The position numbers were made by a program, and so were the translations under genes. A model generated the notes under the pieces. That model did no database searches. It was not told where the DNA came from and was given only the letters and a program-made list of their open reading frames with translations. This document shows, in pieces, positions 7,867 through 16,224 of a stretch of 36,794 nt of DNA (positions are counted from its first letter, which is position 1; each line of letters starts with the position of its first letter). This stretch comes from a virus: the IMG/VR virus record IMGVR_UViG_3300032322_002980, positions 1 through 36,794 of that record; one strand, given 5' to 3'.

Positions 7867-9234
7867 ATGGCCAAGTACTACCGCCCGCGGATGGCCTGCC
7901 AGCTGCACGTTCCCGTGTTCGGGGGTGGGGCTGAGGAGACGGTCACGCTGCCGATCCGCGTGCGGCGCGCCGAGCTCGAGCTGAACGATCACAACCACGC
8001 CGACACGCTGTCCATCTCCGCGGAGTGGCGCGACGCCGGCGTCGACCCGCGGCTCCTCAAGAACGCCACGTGCGAGTTCTGGATGGGAGACGCGGGGGAG
8101 AGCGGGCGGTTCCAGACGGCGGACGAGAACCTTCGGTTCCTCGGCGTCATGCAGAAGCCGAAGCGCGTGGCGAAGGAGGGCTCGGGCTTCCAGGTGGAGC
8201 TCGAGTTCCACGACTACACGGCGTTCTTCCTCGACCAGAAGCCGTTCCCCACGGCGGGGGTGCCGATCTACTCCGACACGCTGGCCGACGCGTGGAGGCA
8301 GATCTGCGACCACACGGGTCCGCTCGACGAAGAGGGCAAGATCCGGTCTTCGGTGGAGATCCTGCGCGACGCGATCGTGTTCCAGGGTGGCGCGCGTAGC
8401 GACGTCGCGCTGGGCTCGGCGGTGGCGTCGCGGTTCGGGACGTTCGACCGCGTGCCGGTGAAGCCGCAGAGCGACGCGTGGGCGGTGTGGCAGCAATGCG
8501 TCGGAATGATGGGGCTCATCAGCTTCATCGACCGCGACAAGTGCATCGTCACCACGTCGACGGAGTACTACACGGCGGCCACGGCCCCGAAGATGATCTG
8601 GGGGAAGAACATCCTCGACGCCGAGGAGACGGCGAACGCCAAGTTCAGCGACAAGGGCGTTGCCCTCACGAGCTTCGATCCGGTGAGCGGCACGACCTAC
8701 GAGGCGTTCTACCCGCCTCCGGGCGACGACCGCATCGTTCGCAAGCGCGTCGCGGCGGGGAAGAAGCGGACGAAGGCGCCCGCGTTTCCGAGCGAGCGCT
8801 ACGACTTCTACGAGTACCACGGGGTCACCGACCTCGACCGGCTTTTCGAGATCGCGCAACGCGTGTGGGACGAGCGGTCGAAGCAGGAGCTCGAGGGGAA
8901 GATTCGCACCTCGGAGATGTTCGTCGACGGCGTCGACGGCGCGTCGATCGACCTGCTCTCGCTGCGCAGCGGCGACGCGGTGCGGGTCGAGATCGACGCG
9001 CACGACCGAGAAACCCTGGCGTCTCTCGGGTCGGAGGACAAGGCTCGCGACTACCTGATGGCGCGCGGCTACACGCCGGAGGCGGCCACGCTCATCATCG
9101 CGAACATGGGGCGAGTCGCGAAGCTCGACGCCACGTTCCATGCGACGAAGGTGCGCATCGCGCTCGAGGCGGACGGCGACAGCGGCAAGTTCGACGTCGA
9201 CATCTCGTACCACAACAAGATCCGGTTCGAATGA
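7867..9234 (+). CDS. Baseplate hub protein, late control D-like
   Basis: The 455-residue protein has the profile of the gpD/gp27/Mu gp44 hub family that forms the trimeric base of the spike. N-terminal strands 'RRAELELNDHNHADTLSISAEW' (about 36-57) and 'GVMQKPKRVAKEGSGFQVELEFHDYTAFF' (about 95-123) correspond to the first hub barrel. The C-terminal half is strand-rich and ends 'HNKIRFE'. It follows the LysM protein by three bases and overlaps the spike gene by ATGA (9231-9234), the typical D-V arrangement. No catalytic residues are evident. Confidence 0.72.
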   Translation: MAKYYRPRMACQLHVPVFGGGAEETVTLPIRVRRAELELNDHNHADTLSISAEWRDAGVDPRLLKNATCEFWMGDAGESGRFQTADENLRFLGVMQKPKRVAKEGSGFQVELEFHDYTAFFLDQKPFPTAGVPIYSDTLADAWRQICDHTGPLDEEGKIRSSVEILRDAIVFQGGARSDVALGSAVASRFGTFDRVPVKPQSDAWAVWQQCVGMMGLISFIDRDKCIVTTSTEYYTAATAPKMIWGKNILDAEETANAKFSDKGVALTSFDPVSGTTYEAFYPPPGDDRIVRKRVAAGKKRTKAPAFPSERYDFYEYHGVTDLDRLFEIAQRVWDERSKQELEGKIRTSEMFVDGVDGASIDLLSLRSGDAVRVEIDAHDRETLASLGSEDKARDYLMARGYTPEAATLIIANMGRVAKLDATFHATKVRIALEADGDSGKFDVDISYHNKIRFE

Positions 9235-10028
9235 ACGGCCACGAAGACGATCTGACGGGCGCGGCGAAGGACTACGCGCACCCGGCGTGCCTCGTCGGGA
9301 CGGTGGGGTGGGACGGGCGCGAGGAGCACGCCGAGCTCGGCACGGACGACAACGACGGCCACACGCTGGTGTGCGTCACGCTCTACGAGGGCAAGACACC
9401 GGGCGTCGAGACGAAGGTCGGCGTCGCGCAGGGCTACCAGATCCGCTGCCACATCTCGGCGTTGACGGGCATCCGCGTGCCGCCGAAGGGGACGCGCGTG
9501 TACGTGCTCTTTCCGCACGGGATGACGCAGGTTCCCGGCGCGGGTGTCATCGTCGCGACGATCGAGAAGACGGCGTCACGCGACCAGTTCACGACGGATC
9601 GGGTCGTGATTGACTACGGGGCGGACACGCACTTGGTCATCAAGGGCAAGTCGGTATCCCTGAGCGACCACGCGAACCGGTTCATGACGGTGGGGTCGCC
9701 GCGGTCGGGCGGCGCGGCGGGGCTGACGTTCCAGGCGGAGGACGGCAGCGGCGGCGTCATCCAGACGGGCGTGGTGTCGTGGTTCGTCGCGGCTGGCGGC
9801 GAGGCGCAGACGATCTTGCAGATGACGACCTCGAAGGTCGAGTGCATGTGCAAGGGCGGCGGGATGTGGAAAGTGGACGCGTCGGGGTACTACTGCCTCG
9901 GCACGTCGGCGACGGTGGCCGGCGGCGCGGTGTACCTCGGCGCGGTACCGACGGTGGTGACGGGCGCGTGCTATGGCCCGAACATCGCGGCGGGGCTGAC
10001 GTCCACGAGCGTCTTCATTTCTCCGTGA
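9231..10028 (+). CDS. Baseplate spike protein V-like
   Basis: The 265-residue protein starts in an ATGA overlap with the hub gene. An OB-fold-like section (about 40-110) contains 'GIRVPPKGTRVYVLFPHGM' and 'GAGVIVATIEKT', matching the gp5/gpV/Mu gp45 pattern in which the OB domain precedes a beta-helical needle. The remaining residues (130-265) are Gly/Thr/Val-rich strands suited to a trimeric beta-helix. It would form the membrane-piercing spike at the hub centre. The end (TACYGPNIAAGLTSTSVFISP-like) lacks the obvious His-rich metal-binding tip seen in some spikes. Downstream is a tiny hydrophobic repeat peptide. Confidence 0.7.
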   Translation: MNGHEDDLTGAAKDYAHPACLVGTVGWDGREEHAELGTDDNDGHTLVCVTLYEGKTPGVETKVGVAQGYQIRCHISALTGIRVPPKGTRVYVLFPHGMTQVPGAGVIVATIEKTASRDQFTTDRVVIDYGADTHLVIKGKSVSLSDHANRFMTVGSPRSGGAAGLTFQAEDGSGGVIQTGVVSWFVAAGGEAQTILQMTTSKVECMCKGGGMWKVDASGYYCLGTSATVAGGAVYLGAVPTVVTGACYGPNIAAGLTSTSVFISP

Positions 10029-10036
10029 GGTGAACC

Positions 10037-10162
10037 ATGCCGACGAAGTGCAGCTTTCCTGCGTTCTCGTTCTCGTTCTCGCTGCCGGCGTTCCCGGGGT
10101 TCTCGCTGCCGAGCCTCCCGGTGTTCACGTTGGCGTTCTCGCTGCCGTGCCCGCTCGACTGA
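10037..10162 (+). CDS. Small F/S/L/P-repeat peptide next to the spike gene
   Basis: A 41-residue frame, ATG 10037 to TGA 10160-10162, preceded by GTGAGGTGAACC (weak GAGG ribosome site). After MPTKC the protein is almost entirely alternating Phe, Ser, Leu, Pro and Ala, with a repeated 'FSLP' (three times) and 'FSFSFS', and it ends CPLD. Cysteines at 5 and 38 bracket the repeats. It contains no charged residue except near the ends. The location between V and the next baseplate genes suggests a spike-tip or baseplate-associated peptide, but I know of no proven function. The coding reality is supported by the non-random protein and by spacing to neighbours. Confidence 0.6.
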   Translation: MPTKCSFPAFSFSFSLPAFPGFSLPSLPVFTLAFSLPCPLD

Positions 10163-10165
10163 GCG

Positions 10166-10630
10166 TCAGCGCGGTCGGATGAACTGCACCGAGTCGAACG
10201 TCTCGCTGCCGAGGGGGCCGCACCACACGACGGCCTCGTTCGCGCGCAGGAGCACGGGCGCCTGCGTGTGCTCGAACACGCCGGGCCCGACCGTGGCCTT
10301 CAGGTTGCCCTTCGGCGAGTAATGCCCGACGGCACGCAGCGCGCTCAGGTCGACGATGGTCGCGCCGATGTAGGAGTGCGAGGCGAACTGGTACTGCGTG
10401 TTTCCGATCATTCCGACCTTGTCGCACGGCTCGGTGACGACGTCGGGCGGCAGCGTCTCCGCCTTCGCGTCCTTCACCGGCGCGGTGACGGAATCCGCGA
10501 CGGCGTCGAGAAACGCATCAAGCCCCGCATCGGGCGAGCTGCCGACCTGGTCCGATGCGCTGCACGCCGCCATGGCGACGTAGAGCGCTGCGCCCGCACC
10601 GAGCGTGCGAGCGATGTGTGCAATCCGCAT
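10166..10630 (-). CDS. Predicted lipoprotein moron
   Basis: A 154-residue protein with a signal peptide (residues 1-22) and lipobox ending MAAC, so Cys23 should be lipidated and the protein anchored in the cell envelope. An Asp/Ala-rich linker (30-60) follows, typical of Myxococcota lipoproteins. The folded part (70-154) is strand-rich with two more Cys (about 69 and 136). AGGAGG precedes the ATG. It is the only leftward gene inside the late tail operon, between V and W, three bases from the upstream peptide's stop, so it is probably a moron expressed in the lysogen from its own promoter in the 61-bp gap at 10631-10691. Envelope modification or superinfection exclusion is speculative. Confidence 0.7.
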   Translation of the reverse strand: MRIAHIARTLGAGAALYVAMAACSASDQVGSSPDAGLDAFLDAVADSVTAPVKDAKAETLPPDVVTEPCDKVGMIGNTQYQFASHSYIGATIVDLSALRAVGHYSPKGNLKATVGPGVFEHTQAPVLLRANEAVVWCGPLGSETFDSVQFIRPR

Positions 10631-10691
10631 GTGAAGCCTCCTCTTAACCTCTCATCGAAACCACGTTCCGCGCGCGGCGCAACCCACAAGC

Positions 10692-11426
10692 ATGGCCATC
10701 GAGCTCACCGGCATCGTCGTGAAGCACGAACGGCGCCTGCGCCTCGTGTTCTCGAACACGTTGGCCGCGGGCGCCTTCGGTAGCCCTGCGCCGGCGTTCT
10801 ACGTCGTCGAGAACCAGGACGGGCGTGGGCTCAGCCCTGGCGTCTCGGCGGCGATCGTCGTCTCCGGCGCCGCATCGAACGTGGAGCTCGCGCTCGACCA
10901 GGACCTCGTCGCTGGGGCGCTCTACCGCATCGCTGCCATCGCCGTGCCTGCTACGGACCTCTCCGTCAGCACCGCGGCCTCCGACGCGACGTTCCGCGTG
11001 GGGGTGGCCGCGACTCCTCTGGCGGTCGAGGCGAAGGTCACGGACGCGGACCTGCTCCTCTACGGCCGCGACTGCGTGTTCTCCGGTACGGACTACATCG
11101 AGACCGCCGAGGCCGACCTGGCGACCATCGGCGGCGCCGCAAACGCCTGCGCGGCCATCCGGAGGCGCCTGACGGGCTCTCCGCTGCCCTGGGCGCCGGA
11201 TTACAGCCCGCGCGCGCGGTCCTTCGTCGACGCGCCCATCGCCTCGATCGGCGGCCTGCGCGGGCGCCTGGAGGCCCAGGCGATGCGTGACGACCGTGTG
11301 CGTCGCTGCGAGGCGAAGCTCGTCATCGACGACACGACACCCACCGACTCCTACTTCGACGTGACGACGACTCTCATCGGCGGTCGGGCCCCCGAGGGCG
11401 AAACCGTCGAGGTCCCTCTCGATTGA
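10692..11426 (+). CDS. Baseplate W (gp25-like) protein with N-terminal beta domain
   Basis: The C-terminal part (about 118-244) resembles gp25/gpW lysozyme-like wedge proteins: 'DLLLYGRDCVFSGTDYIETAEADLATIGGAANACAAIRRRL...PDYSPRARSFVDAPI' and a final strand region. The order V-W-J-I supports it. The first 110 residues form a separate Ig-like strand domain ('LTGIVVKHERRLRLVFSNTLAAGAFG') not found in short gpW proteins (about 110-130 residues), so this is probably a domain fusion. ATG 10692 has only a weak ribosome site. A 61-bp gap to the lipoprotein gene on the opposite strand lies upstream. The J-like gene begins eight bases downstream. Confidence 0.68.
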   Translation: MAIELTGIVVKHERRLRLVFSNTLAAGAFGSPAPAFYVVENQDGRGLSPGVSAAIVVSGAASNVELALDQDLVAGALYRIAAIAVPATDLSVSTAASDATFRVGVAATPLAVEAKVTDADLLLYGRDCVFSGTDYIETAEADLATIGGAANACAAIRRRLTGSPLPWAPDYSPRARSFVDAPIASIGGLRGRLEAQAMRDDRVRRCEAKLVIDDTTPTDSYFDVTTTLIGGRAPEGETVEVPLD

Positions 11427-11434
11427 CCTGACCG

Positions 11435-12607
11435 ATGCCCACCGTCATCCAGGAGCCCACGCTCACCGAGCTCGTCCGGGCGTTCCACGACGGCGTCCGC
11501 GCGCAGCGCGACCGGTACGCCGACGGGCACGAGGGGTCGGTCTACGATCACTTCGCGGGCGTCGGGGCGATCCACTGGTCACGGCAGGCCCGTCGCGACA
11601 CGGACATGTTCCGCGCGGTCTACTTCGCGACGGCGGAGGGGACCGAGCTCACGAACCTCCTGGCGGACCGCTACGCCTTCGCTCGCGTCCCCGAGGCCTA
11701 CGGCACGGGGACGGCACGCCTCTCTCGCACGTCCACCGCCGCGGGGAGCGGTACCGTGTGGAAGGGGACGCGCATCGCGCTCACCGGCGATCTCGTCGAG
11801 CAGAAGCTCTACGTCGTCACCGAGGACAAACCGGTGGGGGCGACGGATACGACGGTCGATGTCTCCGTACGCGCAGAGAGGCCTGGGCCTGGCACCGCTG
11901 TCGAGTTCGGCGCGAGCTCAACGCTGCGCGCTCGTGTCGATGACCCTCTCTGGGACACGACGTGGACCGTCGCGACCATCACGTGCGCCGACGGCACGGC
12001 CTTCGAGACCGCCGCGGATGCGCGCGCACGCCTGCTCGACGAGCGGAGCGACGATCGCGTCGGGTTCGTCGAGGCCATCATCGACGCGTGCAAGGCTGCC
12101 GGCGCGGCGAACGCGGTGGCGTTCCCGAGCGACTACGGCGGCGACTCCGAGGACCACGGGCTCAACATGGTCTACGTCGGCGACGCCGGCTTCTCGGGGA
12201 CGGCCGCGCTCGTGCGCGCCGTGCAGCGCGAGCTCGAGGCGTTCCGCGTGCTCGGAGACAACCTCCAGGTGCGTGCGCTCGCGCGCCAGGACCTCGTTCT
12301 GGAGGTGGCCGTGCAGCTCTGGGACACGCCATCGCGCGTGAACCAGGAAGGCCTTCGCGCTCTGCTGAAGGGCGTCTTGCTCGGCTACTTCGACGGTTCC
12401 ACGGGCGGCTTCAGCTACAACCGCGACGCGATGGTCGGCGCGATGATGAAGGCCTCGCCCGACGTGCAGTACGCGACCTTCGCGACGCCCGCGACCGATG
12501 CGGGCGTGCTCTCTACCGTCAACGGCCTCCTGAATTTCCCGTCGTCGCTGCCGCGCTACCGCGTCGCCGAAGACGACGTGACGATCACCTTCGTCGCCCC
12601 CGAGTAG
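11435..12607 (+). CDS. Baseplate J-like protein (second of two)
   Basis: The 390 residues match the gpJ/gp47 baseplate family. The N-terminal helical part (about 1-60) is followed by the strand segment 'AGSGTVWKGTRIALTGD' (107-123), a central part with 'VEFGASSTLRARVDDPLWDTTW' and a helical block 'TAADARARLLDERSDDRVGFVEAIIDACKAAGAANA' (about 192-227), which corresponds to the J motif that begins with a helix before the C-terminal alpha/beta domain. It sits between W and I exactly as in P2. A distant paralogue is encoded at 3.8 kb. It starts at ATG 11435, eight bases after the W stop. Confidence 0.75.
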   Translation: MPTVIQEPTLTELVRAFHDGVRAQRDRYADGHEGSVYDHFAGVGAIHWSRQARRDTDMFRAVYFATAEGTELTNLLADRYAFARVPEAYGTGTARLSRTSTAAGSGTVWKGTRIALTGDLVEQKLYVVTEDKPVGATDTTVDVSVRAERPGPGTAVEFGASSTLRARVDDPLWDTTWTVATITCADGTAFETAADARARLLDERSDDRVGFVEAIIDACKAAGAANAVAFPSDYGGDSEDHGLNMVYVGDAGFSGTAALVRAVQRELEAFRVLGDNLQVRALARQDLVLEVAVQLWDTPSRVNQEGLRALLKGVLLGYFDGSTGGFSYNRDAMVGAMMKASPDVQYATFATPATDAGVLSTVNGLLNFPSSLPRYRVAEDDVTITFVAPE

Positions 12608-12617
12608 GAGCTTCGCG

Positions 12618-13478
12618 ATGCCTACTCTTCCGATTCTCGGGCCGACGCCCCTCGACGGCGGGACTCTGCCCGTGGCGTCGTCCACCGACGTCCTCGCGGT
12701 CTTCCCCGCGGAGGTGCGCAAGAGCGCCACGGCACCGGTGCGCGATGCGCTCACGGCGGCCTTCACGGAGATCCAGCGCACCTACCAGCGCCGCGCGCGA
12801 CGTGCGGCTGCGCTGTCGGACGTGCTCCGCTCGACGGGAACACACCTCGACGGGCTGATGGCGGACCACGACGTTCACCGCCAGCCGGGTGAGAGCGACG
12901 AGGCGCTTCGTCTGAGGGGACTCGGCATCCCCGACATGGTGACGCCCGACGCGCTGCTCGCCGCCGTCAACTCGATCCTCGGCCCCTACACGGCGAAGGT
13001 CGCGAAGTACTTCGAGAGCGAAGCCGACCAGCTCTTCGTCACGGACGGAAGCGCGACGTTCGACTCGTTCGTCTACGACGACACCGCGGCCGCGTCACCG
13101 CACTACCCCGATCGGCTCTACGTCGACGACTCGGTCGAGAACGAAGGCGACATCATCGCGGGGCGCGAGGTGCTCGGCGCGTGGGTGTTCGCGGACGAGA
13201 TGGGGCGCTACTTCGTGCTCCGCATTCCGCCGCTCGAGGCGGTCGACGACGACGGCTCGTACGTGGTGGACGCGGCGGTTACGGACGCGGAAGACGCGAT
13301 GATGTTCATCGCCGACGGCTCCGACACCTCCGGTGCCGAGAGCGACGGCAGCGTCACGAGCTTCGTGTTCACCGACCAGGTCCTGTCCGACGAGCTCTAC
13401 GCGGCCATCGTCAGCGCCGTCGAGCTCCTCAAGGGACAGGGCATCCGCTGGCAGGCCTACGTCGATCCGCTTCTCTGA
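12618..13478 (+). CDS. Tail protein I-like baseplate protein
   Basis: Position directly after J and before a fibre-like gene, and a helical N-terminal half, suggest the P2 gpI role, linking fibre to wedge. The N-terminal region (60-110) has 'QRRARRAAALSDVLRSTGTHLDGLMADHDVHRQPGESDEALRLRGL', close to the conserved start of baseplate I/XkdT-type proteins. The C-terminal half (130-286) is acidic and strand-rich with DGS repeats ('VTDGSATFDSF', 'IADGSDTSGAESDGSV'). GGAG is seven bases before ATG 12618. The family call is moderate; the acidic region may be a local insertion. Confidence 0.55.
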   Translation: MPTLPILGPTPLDGGTLPVASSTDVLAVFPAEVRKSATAPVRDALTAAFTEIQRTYQRRARRAAALSDVLRSTGTHLDGLMADHDVHRQPGESDEALRLRGLGIPDMVTPDALLAAVNSILGPYTAKVAKYFESEADQLFVTDGSATFDSFVYDDTAAASPHYPDRLYVDDSVENEGDIIAGREVLGAWVFADEMGRYFVLRIPPLEAVDDDGSYVVDAAVTDAEDAMMFIADGSDTSGAESDGSVTSFVFTDQVLSDELYAAIVSAVELLKGQGIRWQAYVDPLL

Positions 13479-13502
13479 CCCCGAGCTGAGAGAGAGACCC
13501 CC

Positions 13503-14756
13503 GTGGAAGAACGATTCCAGCTCCTGAACAACGGCCAGTCGGTACTTCAGGCCGATTTCAACACGCTCGGCGAGGTCTCCGGCCTGGCCGACGACCGGCT
13601 GCTCGCCGAGCTGTTCCGGCTCCAGCCCTACGACGGCGCGACCGTGCGCCGGGCTATCCTGCCGTACCGCCACGAGGGTAGCGGCGCGACCGGGCTCGTG
13701 ACGACGAACGGTGCGAGCGGCTCGGTGCTCGTCAACCCGTTCCGCGCGATGATCGGGAGCCGCACGGCGGTCGCGACGAACGCGAAGAAGAACTGGCGCG
13801 ACATCCGCAGCGCCATCGGCGTCGGCTCGACGACGCTGGGGCAGTCGGTGTCGCTGACCGCGAACGCCTCGGGCAATCCGCGGTGGGACCTGGTCTGGGC
13901 GGCGGTCGCCATCGACGCCAATTCGGCGTCGGTCACCCGCAAGGTGAAGGACCCGACCACCAAGGTCATCACGAGCTCGAGCGTCGTCACCACGCTCGTG
14001 ACGACGGTGACGCTCGGCTCGACGGCCGGGACGCCCGCGGCGTCGCCCGCCTGGCCTGCGGTGCCGGCGGACAGCGGCAGCACGTACTACGTCCCGCTCG
14101 CATACGTGCGCGTGCCGAACGGCTTCGGCGCAGGCAGCACGGTCGCGGCGACGGACATCGCCACGGTCGCGCCGGTGCTCGGGATGCCGGGCTCCGGTGG
14201 CGTTCAGGTCGCCGACCAGAGCTACGTGTCCGGCTCCGCGACGCTCACGGCGGCGCAGATCCAGACCTGGGGGTCGACGGGCACGCGGCCCCAGATGTTC
14301 ATGCCATCGACGATGATCGGCGCGGCGTCGCTCCTCGTGCCGTTGAACCTGACGTCGCCGAGCCACGCGAACGGCGACACCATCGACTCGCGTGACTGGC
14401 GCAACCGCATCTCGCGGTTCATCGTGCAGGTCGGCAACGCGGGGACGCAGTACTTCCCGTGGCAGAACAACGCGGCCGTGATGCCGAACGCGGAGCCCGT
14501 CGACATCACTGGAGTGACGAGCAACGCTGTGCTGTGCGGCGTGGGCCAATCGTTCGTCAACGACTCCCTCTTCAGCAAGAAGATGGTCGCCTACGCCAAC
14601 GGTTCTCTCATCGAGACGATGGCCGACGGTACGTACGTCGGGCTCTACGTCGACACCGCCGACAGCGGCAAGCTCAAGGTCTACATCACCGGCTCGCCAG
14701 CCTGCCTGCTCTTCTTCTGGATCGACTTCTCGGCCCCCTTCGAGAATCCGTTCTGA
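13503..14756 (+). CDS. Putative tail fibre / adhesion protein
   Basis: A 417-residue protein beginning at GTG 13503 with a weak GAGAGAG ribosome site. The first 40 residues ('ERFQLLNNGQSVLQADFNTLGEVSGLADDRLLAELF') are helical; the rest (about 50-417) is Thr/Ser/Gly/Val-rich beta text with many NG and GSxx turns, the usual profile of a phage fibre or receptor-binding protein. No signal peptide and no catalytic motif are seen. It follows the I-like gene and overlaps the next gene as TGATG (14754-14758). Family-level recognition is poor; the fibre role is inferred from composition and place. Confidence 0.5.
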   Translation: MEERFQLLNNGQSVLQADFNTLGEVSGLADDRLLAELFRLQPYDGATVRRAILPYRHEGSGATGLVTTNGASGSVLVNPFRAMIGSRTAVATNAKKNWRDIRSAIGVGSTTLGQSVSLTANASGNPRWDLVWAAVAIDANSASVTRKVKDPTTKVITSSSVVTTLVTTVTLGSTAGTPAASPAWPAVPADSGSTYYVPLAYVRVPNGFGAGSTVAATDIATVAPVLGMPGSGGVQVADQSYVSGSATLTAAQIQTWGSTGTRPQMFMPSTMIGAASLLVPLNLTSPSHANGDTIDSRDWRNRISRFIVQVGNAGTQYFPWQNNAAVMPNAEPVDITGVTSNAVLCGVGQSFVNDSLFSKKMVAYANGSLIETMADGTYVGLYVDTADSGKLKVYITGSPACLLFFWIDFSAPFENPF

Positions 14757-15616
14757 TGACGCAGCGTAACCCCTCCAAGATCACGACCGATCTGGCAGTC
14801 GACGACGCGCTCGTGCAGGACGCGAGCTTCGAGCTCGACGCCGACGATCGGCAGTACCTCGACAACCAGATCCGGGGCGGCCAGCAGCACCTCGTCGACA
14901 TGCTCATCCGCGGCGTGCACGCCACCTACGTGCGCCTGTCGGGAAGCAGCGCCAACGTCGTCGCCGGCGACACCGTGTGCCTCGCGTCCGCGGCGAACGT
15001 GACCGAGCCCACGGTCACCAAGTGCACGAGCGGCGCGCTCACGAACGCGCCTGCCGCGGTCGGAGTGGTTCTTCGGGCAGGCTCGGCCGGAGCATGGATC
15101 CTCGTCGCGTTCGGCGGTGTCGTGCCTCCGACGGTCACGGGGCTCGCCGCGGGGGCCCCCGGGTACGTTCGCGTAAACACGGCCACGTCGCAGTGCGAGC
15201 GCGTGGCATCGCTCGCGACGAGCGACTACGGCATCGGCACCGTCGACAACGCGGGCTGGCTGCTCGTGTCGCAGTATCTCGCGCTCGGGAGCTCGAGCCC
15301 GCTCGTTAGCGGTTCGCTGAACAACAACAGCACGGGCACCGTCAACGACGTCAGCACGGCCAGCGTCGGCGCTGTCAGGTTCACGCATGCGAGCGGGGCG
15401 ACCGTGACGGGGTTCGCCGACGGCTCGGCGAACAAGCTGCTCGTCGTCTACGCCGCCGGCGGAGCTGACGTCACGATCAACCACGAGGATGCGGGGAGCG
15501 TCGCGGCAAACAGGATCATCACGTACCTCGGAGGCGCACGGACGATCTACTCCGGAACCTTCGGGCTCTTCAGCTACGACGCGACGTCGTCGCGTTGGCG
15601 TATGGGGTATGCCTGA
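14756..15616 (+). CDS. Putative fibre-associated structural protein
   Basis: A 286-residue protein coupled to the upstream fibre-like gene by TGATG. Residues 1-55 are polar and helical ('DDALVQDASFELDADDRQYLDNQIRGGQQHLVDMLIRGVHATYVRL'). Residues 60-286 are Ala/Gly/Thr/Val-rich strands with 'GALTNAPAAVGVVLRAGSAGAWILVAFGGVVPPTVTGLAAGAPGYVRVN', a pattern common in phage fibre, collar or adhesin beta domains. It ends RWRMGYA. A longer upstream reading of the same frame is possible but would overlap the fibre gene entirely, so ATG 14756 is preferred. I do not recognise a named family. Confidence 0.5.
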   Translation: MTQRNPSKITTDLAVDDALVQDASFELDADDRQYLDNQIRGGQQHLVDMLIRGVHATYVRLSGSSANVVAGDTVCLASAANVTEPTVTKCTSGALTNAPAAVGVVLRAGSAGAWILVAFGGVVPPTVTGLAAGAPGYVRVNTATSQCERVASLATSDYGIGTVDNAGWLLVSQYLALGSSSPLVSGSLNNNSTGTVNDVSTASVGAVRFTHASGATVTGFADGSANKLLVVYAAGGADVTINHEDAGSVAANRIITYLGGARTIYSGTFGLFSYDATSSRWRMGYA

Positions 15617-16209
15617 TGAGCGACCACGACACGAAGGAAGTCGGCCAGCTCGCGACCATCCGCAGCCTGCTCGAGCGGCAGGCGGCCAAGGCCGACGCGC
15701 TCGAGGCGAAGGCCGACGCGCACCGCGCGGAAGGCGCACGCCGCGGCGAGGAGAGCACCGCGAAGTTCAAGTCGCTCGAGAGCGCCGTCGAGGCCGTGAA
15801 GGTCGAGACCCAGCGCCTGAACATGCGCATGACGGAGGCCGAGAAGGACATCCGCGGCCTGCGCGACGGCGACGTGGATCTGCGGCGCACACAGAGCGAC
15901 TCGGACCTGTCGCACCAGGCCGCGCTCGGCGGCGCCATCGCGCATGTGCGCACGCTCGGCGAGTCGCTCGAGGCCATCCGCGTCAACGACGAGAAGCAGA
16001 ACCGCGTCCACCGCGCGATCTGCTTGGAGCTCGGCCTCGACTACGAGGCGATCTCCGCCAGCGACGAGCCGACCTCGAAGAACGCGCTCAAGAAGACGAC
16101 GCTCCACGCTCTCGCGCGCGAGAACAAGGCGTCGACGCTGTCCTCCGCCCTCGCGTTCCTGATCGTCGTCATCCAGCTCGCCATGCACCTGCTCGGCGTC
16201 AAGCACTGA
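15616..16209 (+). CDS. Coiled-coil protein with C-terminal membrane segment
   Basis: ATG 15616 is coupled by TGATG to the upstream gene; an earlier in-frame ATG at 15595 would lie inside that gene. The 197 residues form one long charged coiled-coil (about 1-140, heptad-like leucines and alanines, e.g. 'LESAVEAVKVETQRLNMRM'), then a single membrane helix near the C-terminus (about 178-195, ALAFLIVVIQLAMHLL). This type is seen in phage accessory lysis or holin-associated proteins, and its place directly before a holin-like gene supports that. An alternative is a structural protein that crosses the inner membrane late in assembly. Confidence 0.5.
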   Translation: MSDHDTKEVGQLATIRSLLERQAAKADALEAKADAHRAEGARRGEESTAKFKSLESAVEAVKVETQRLNMRMTEAEKDIRGLRDGDVDLRRTQSDSDLSHQAALGGAIAHVRTLGESLEAIRVNDEKQNRVHRAICLELGLDYEAISASDEPTSKNALKKTTLHALARENKASTLSSALAFLIVVIQLAMHLLGVKH

Positions 16210-16224
16210 CCCAGGGAGCCCCCA

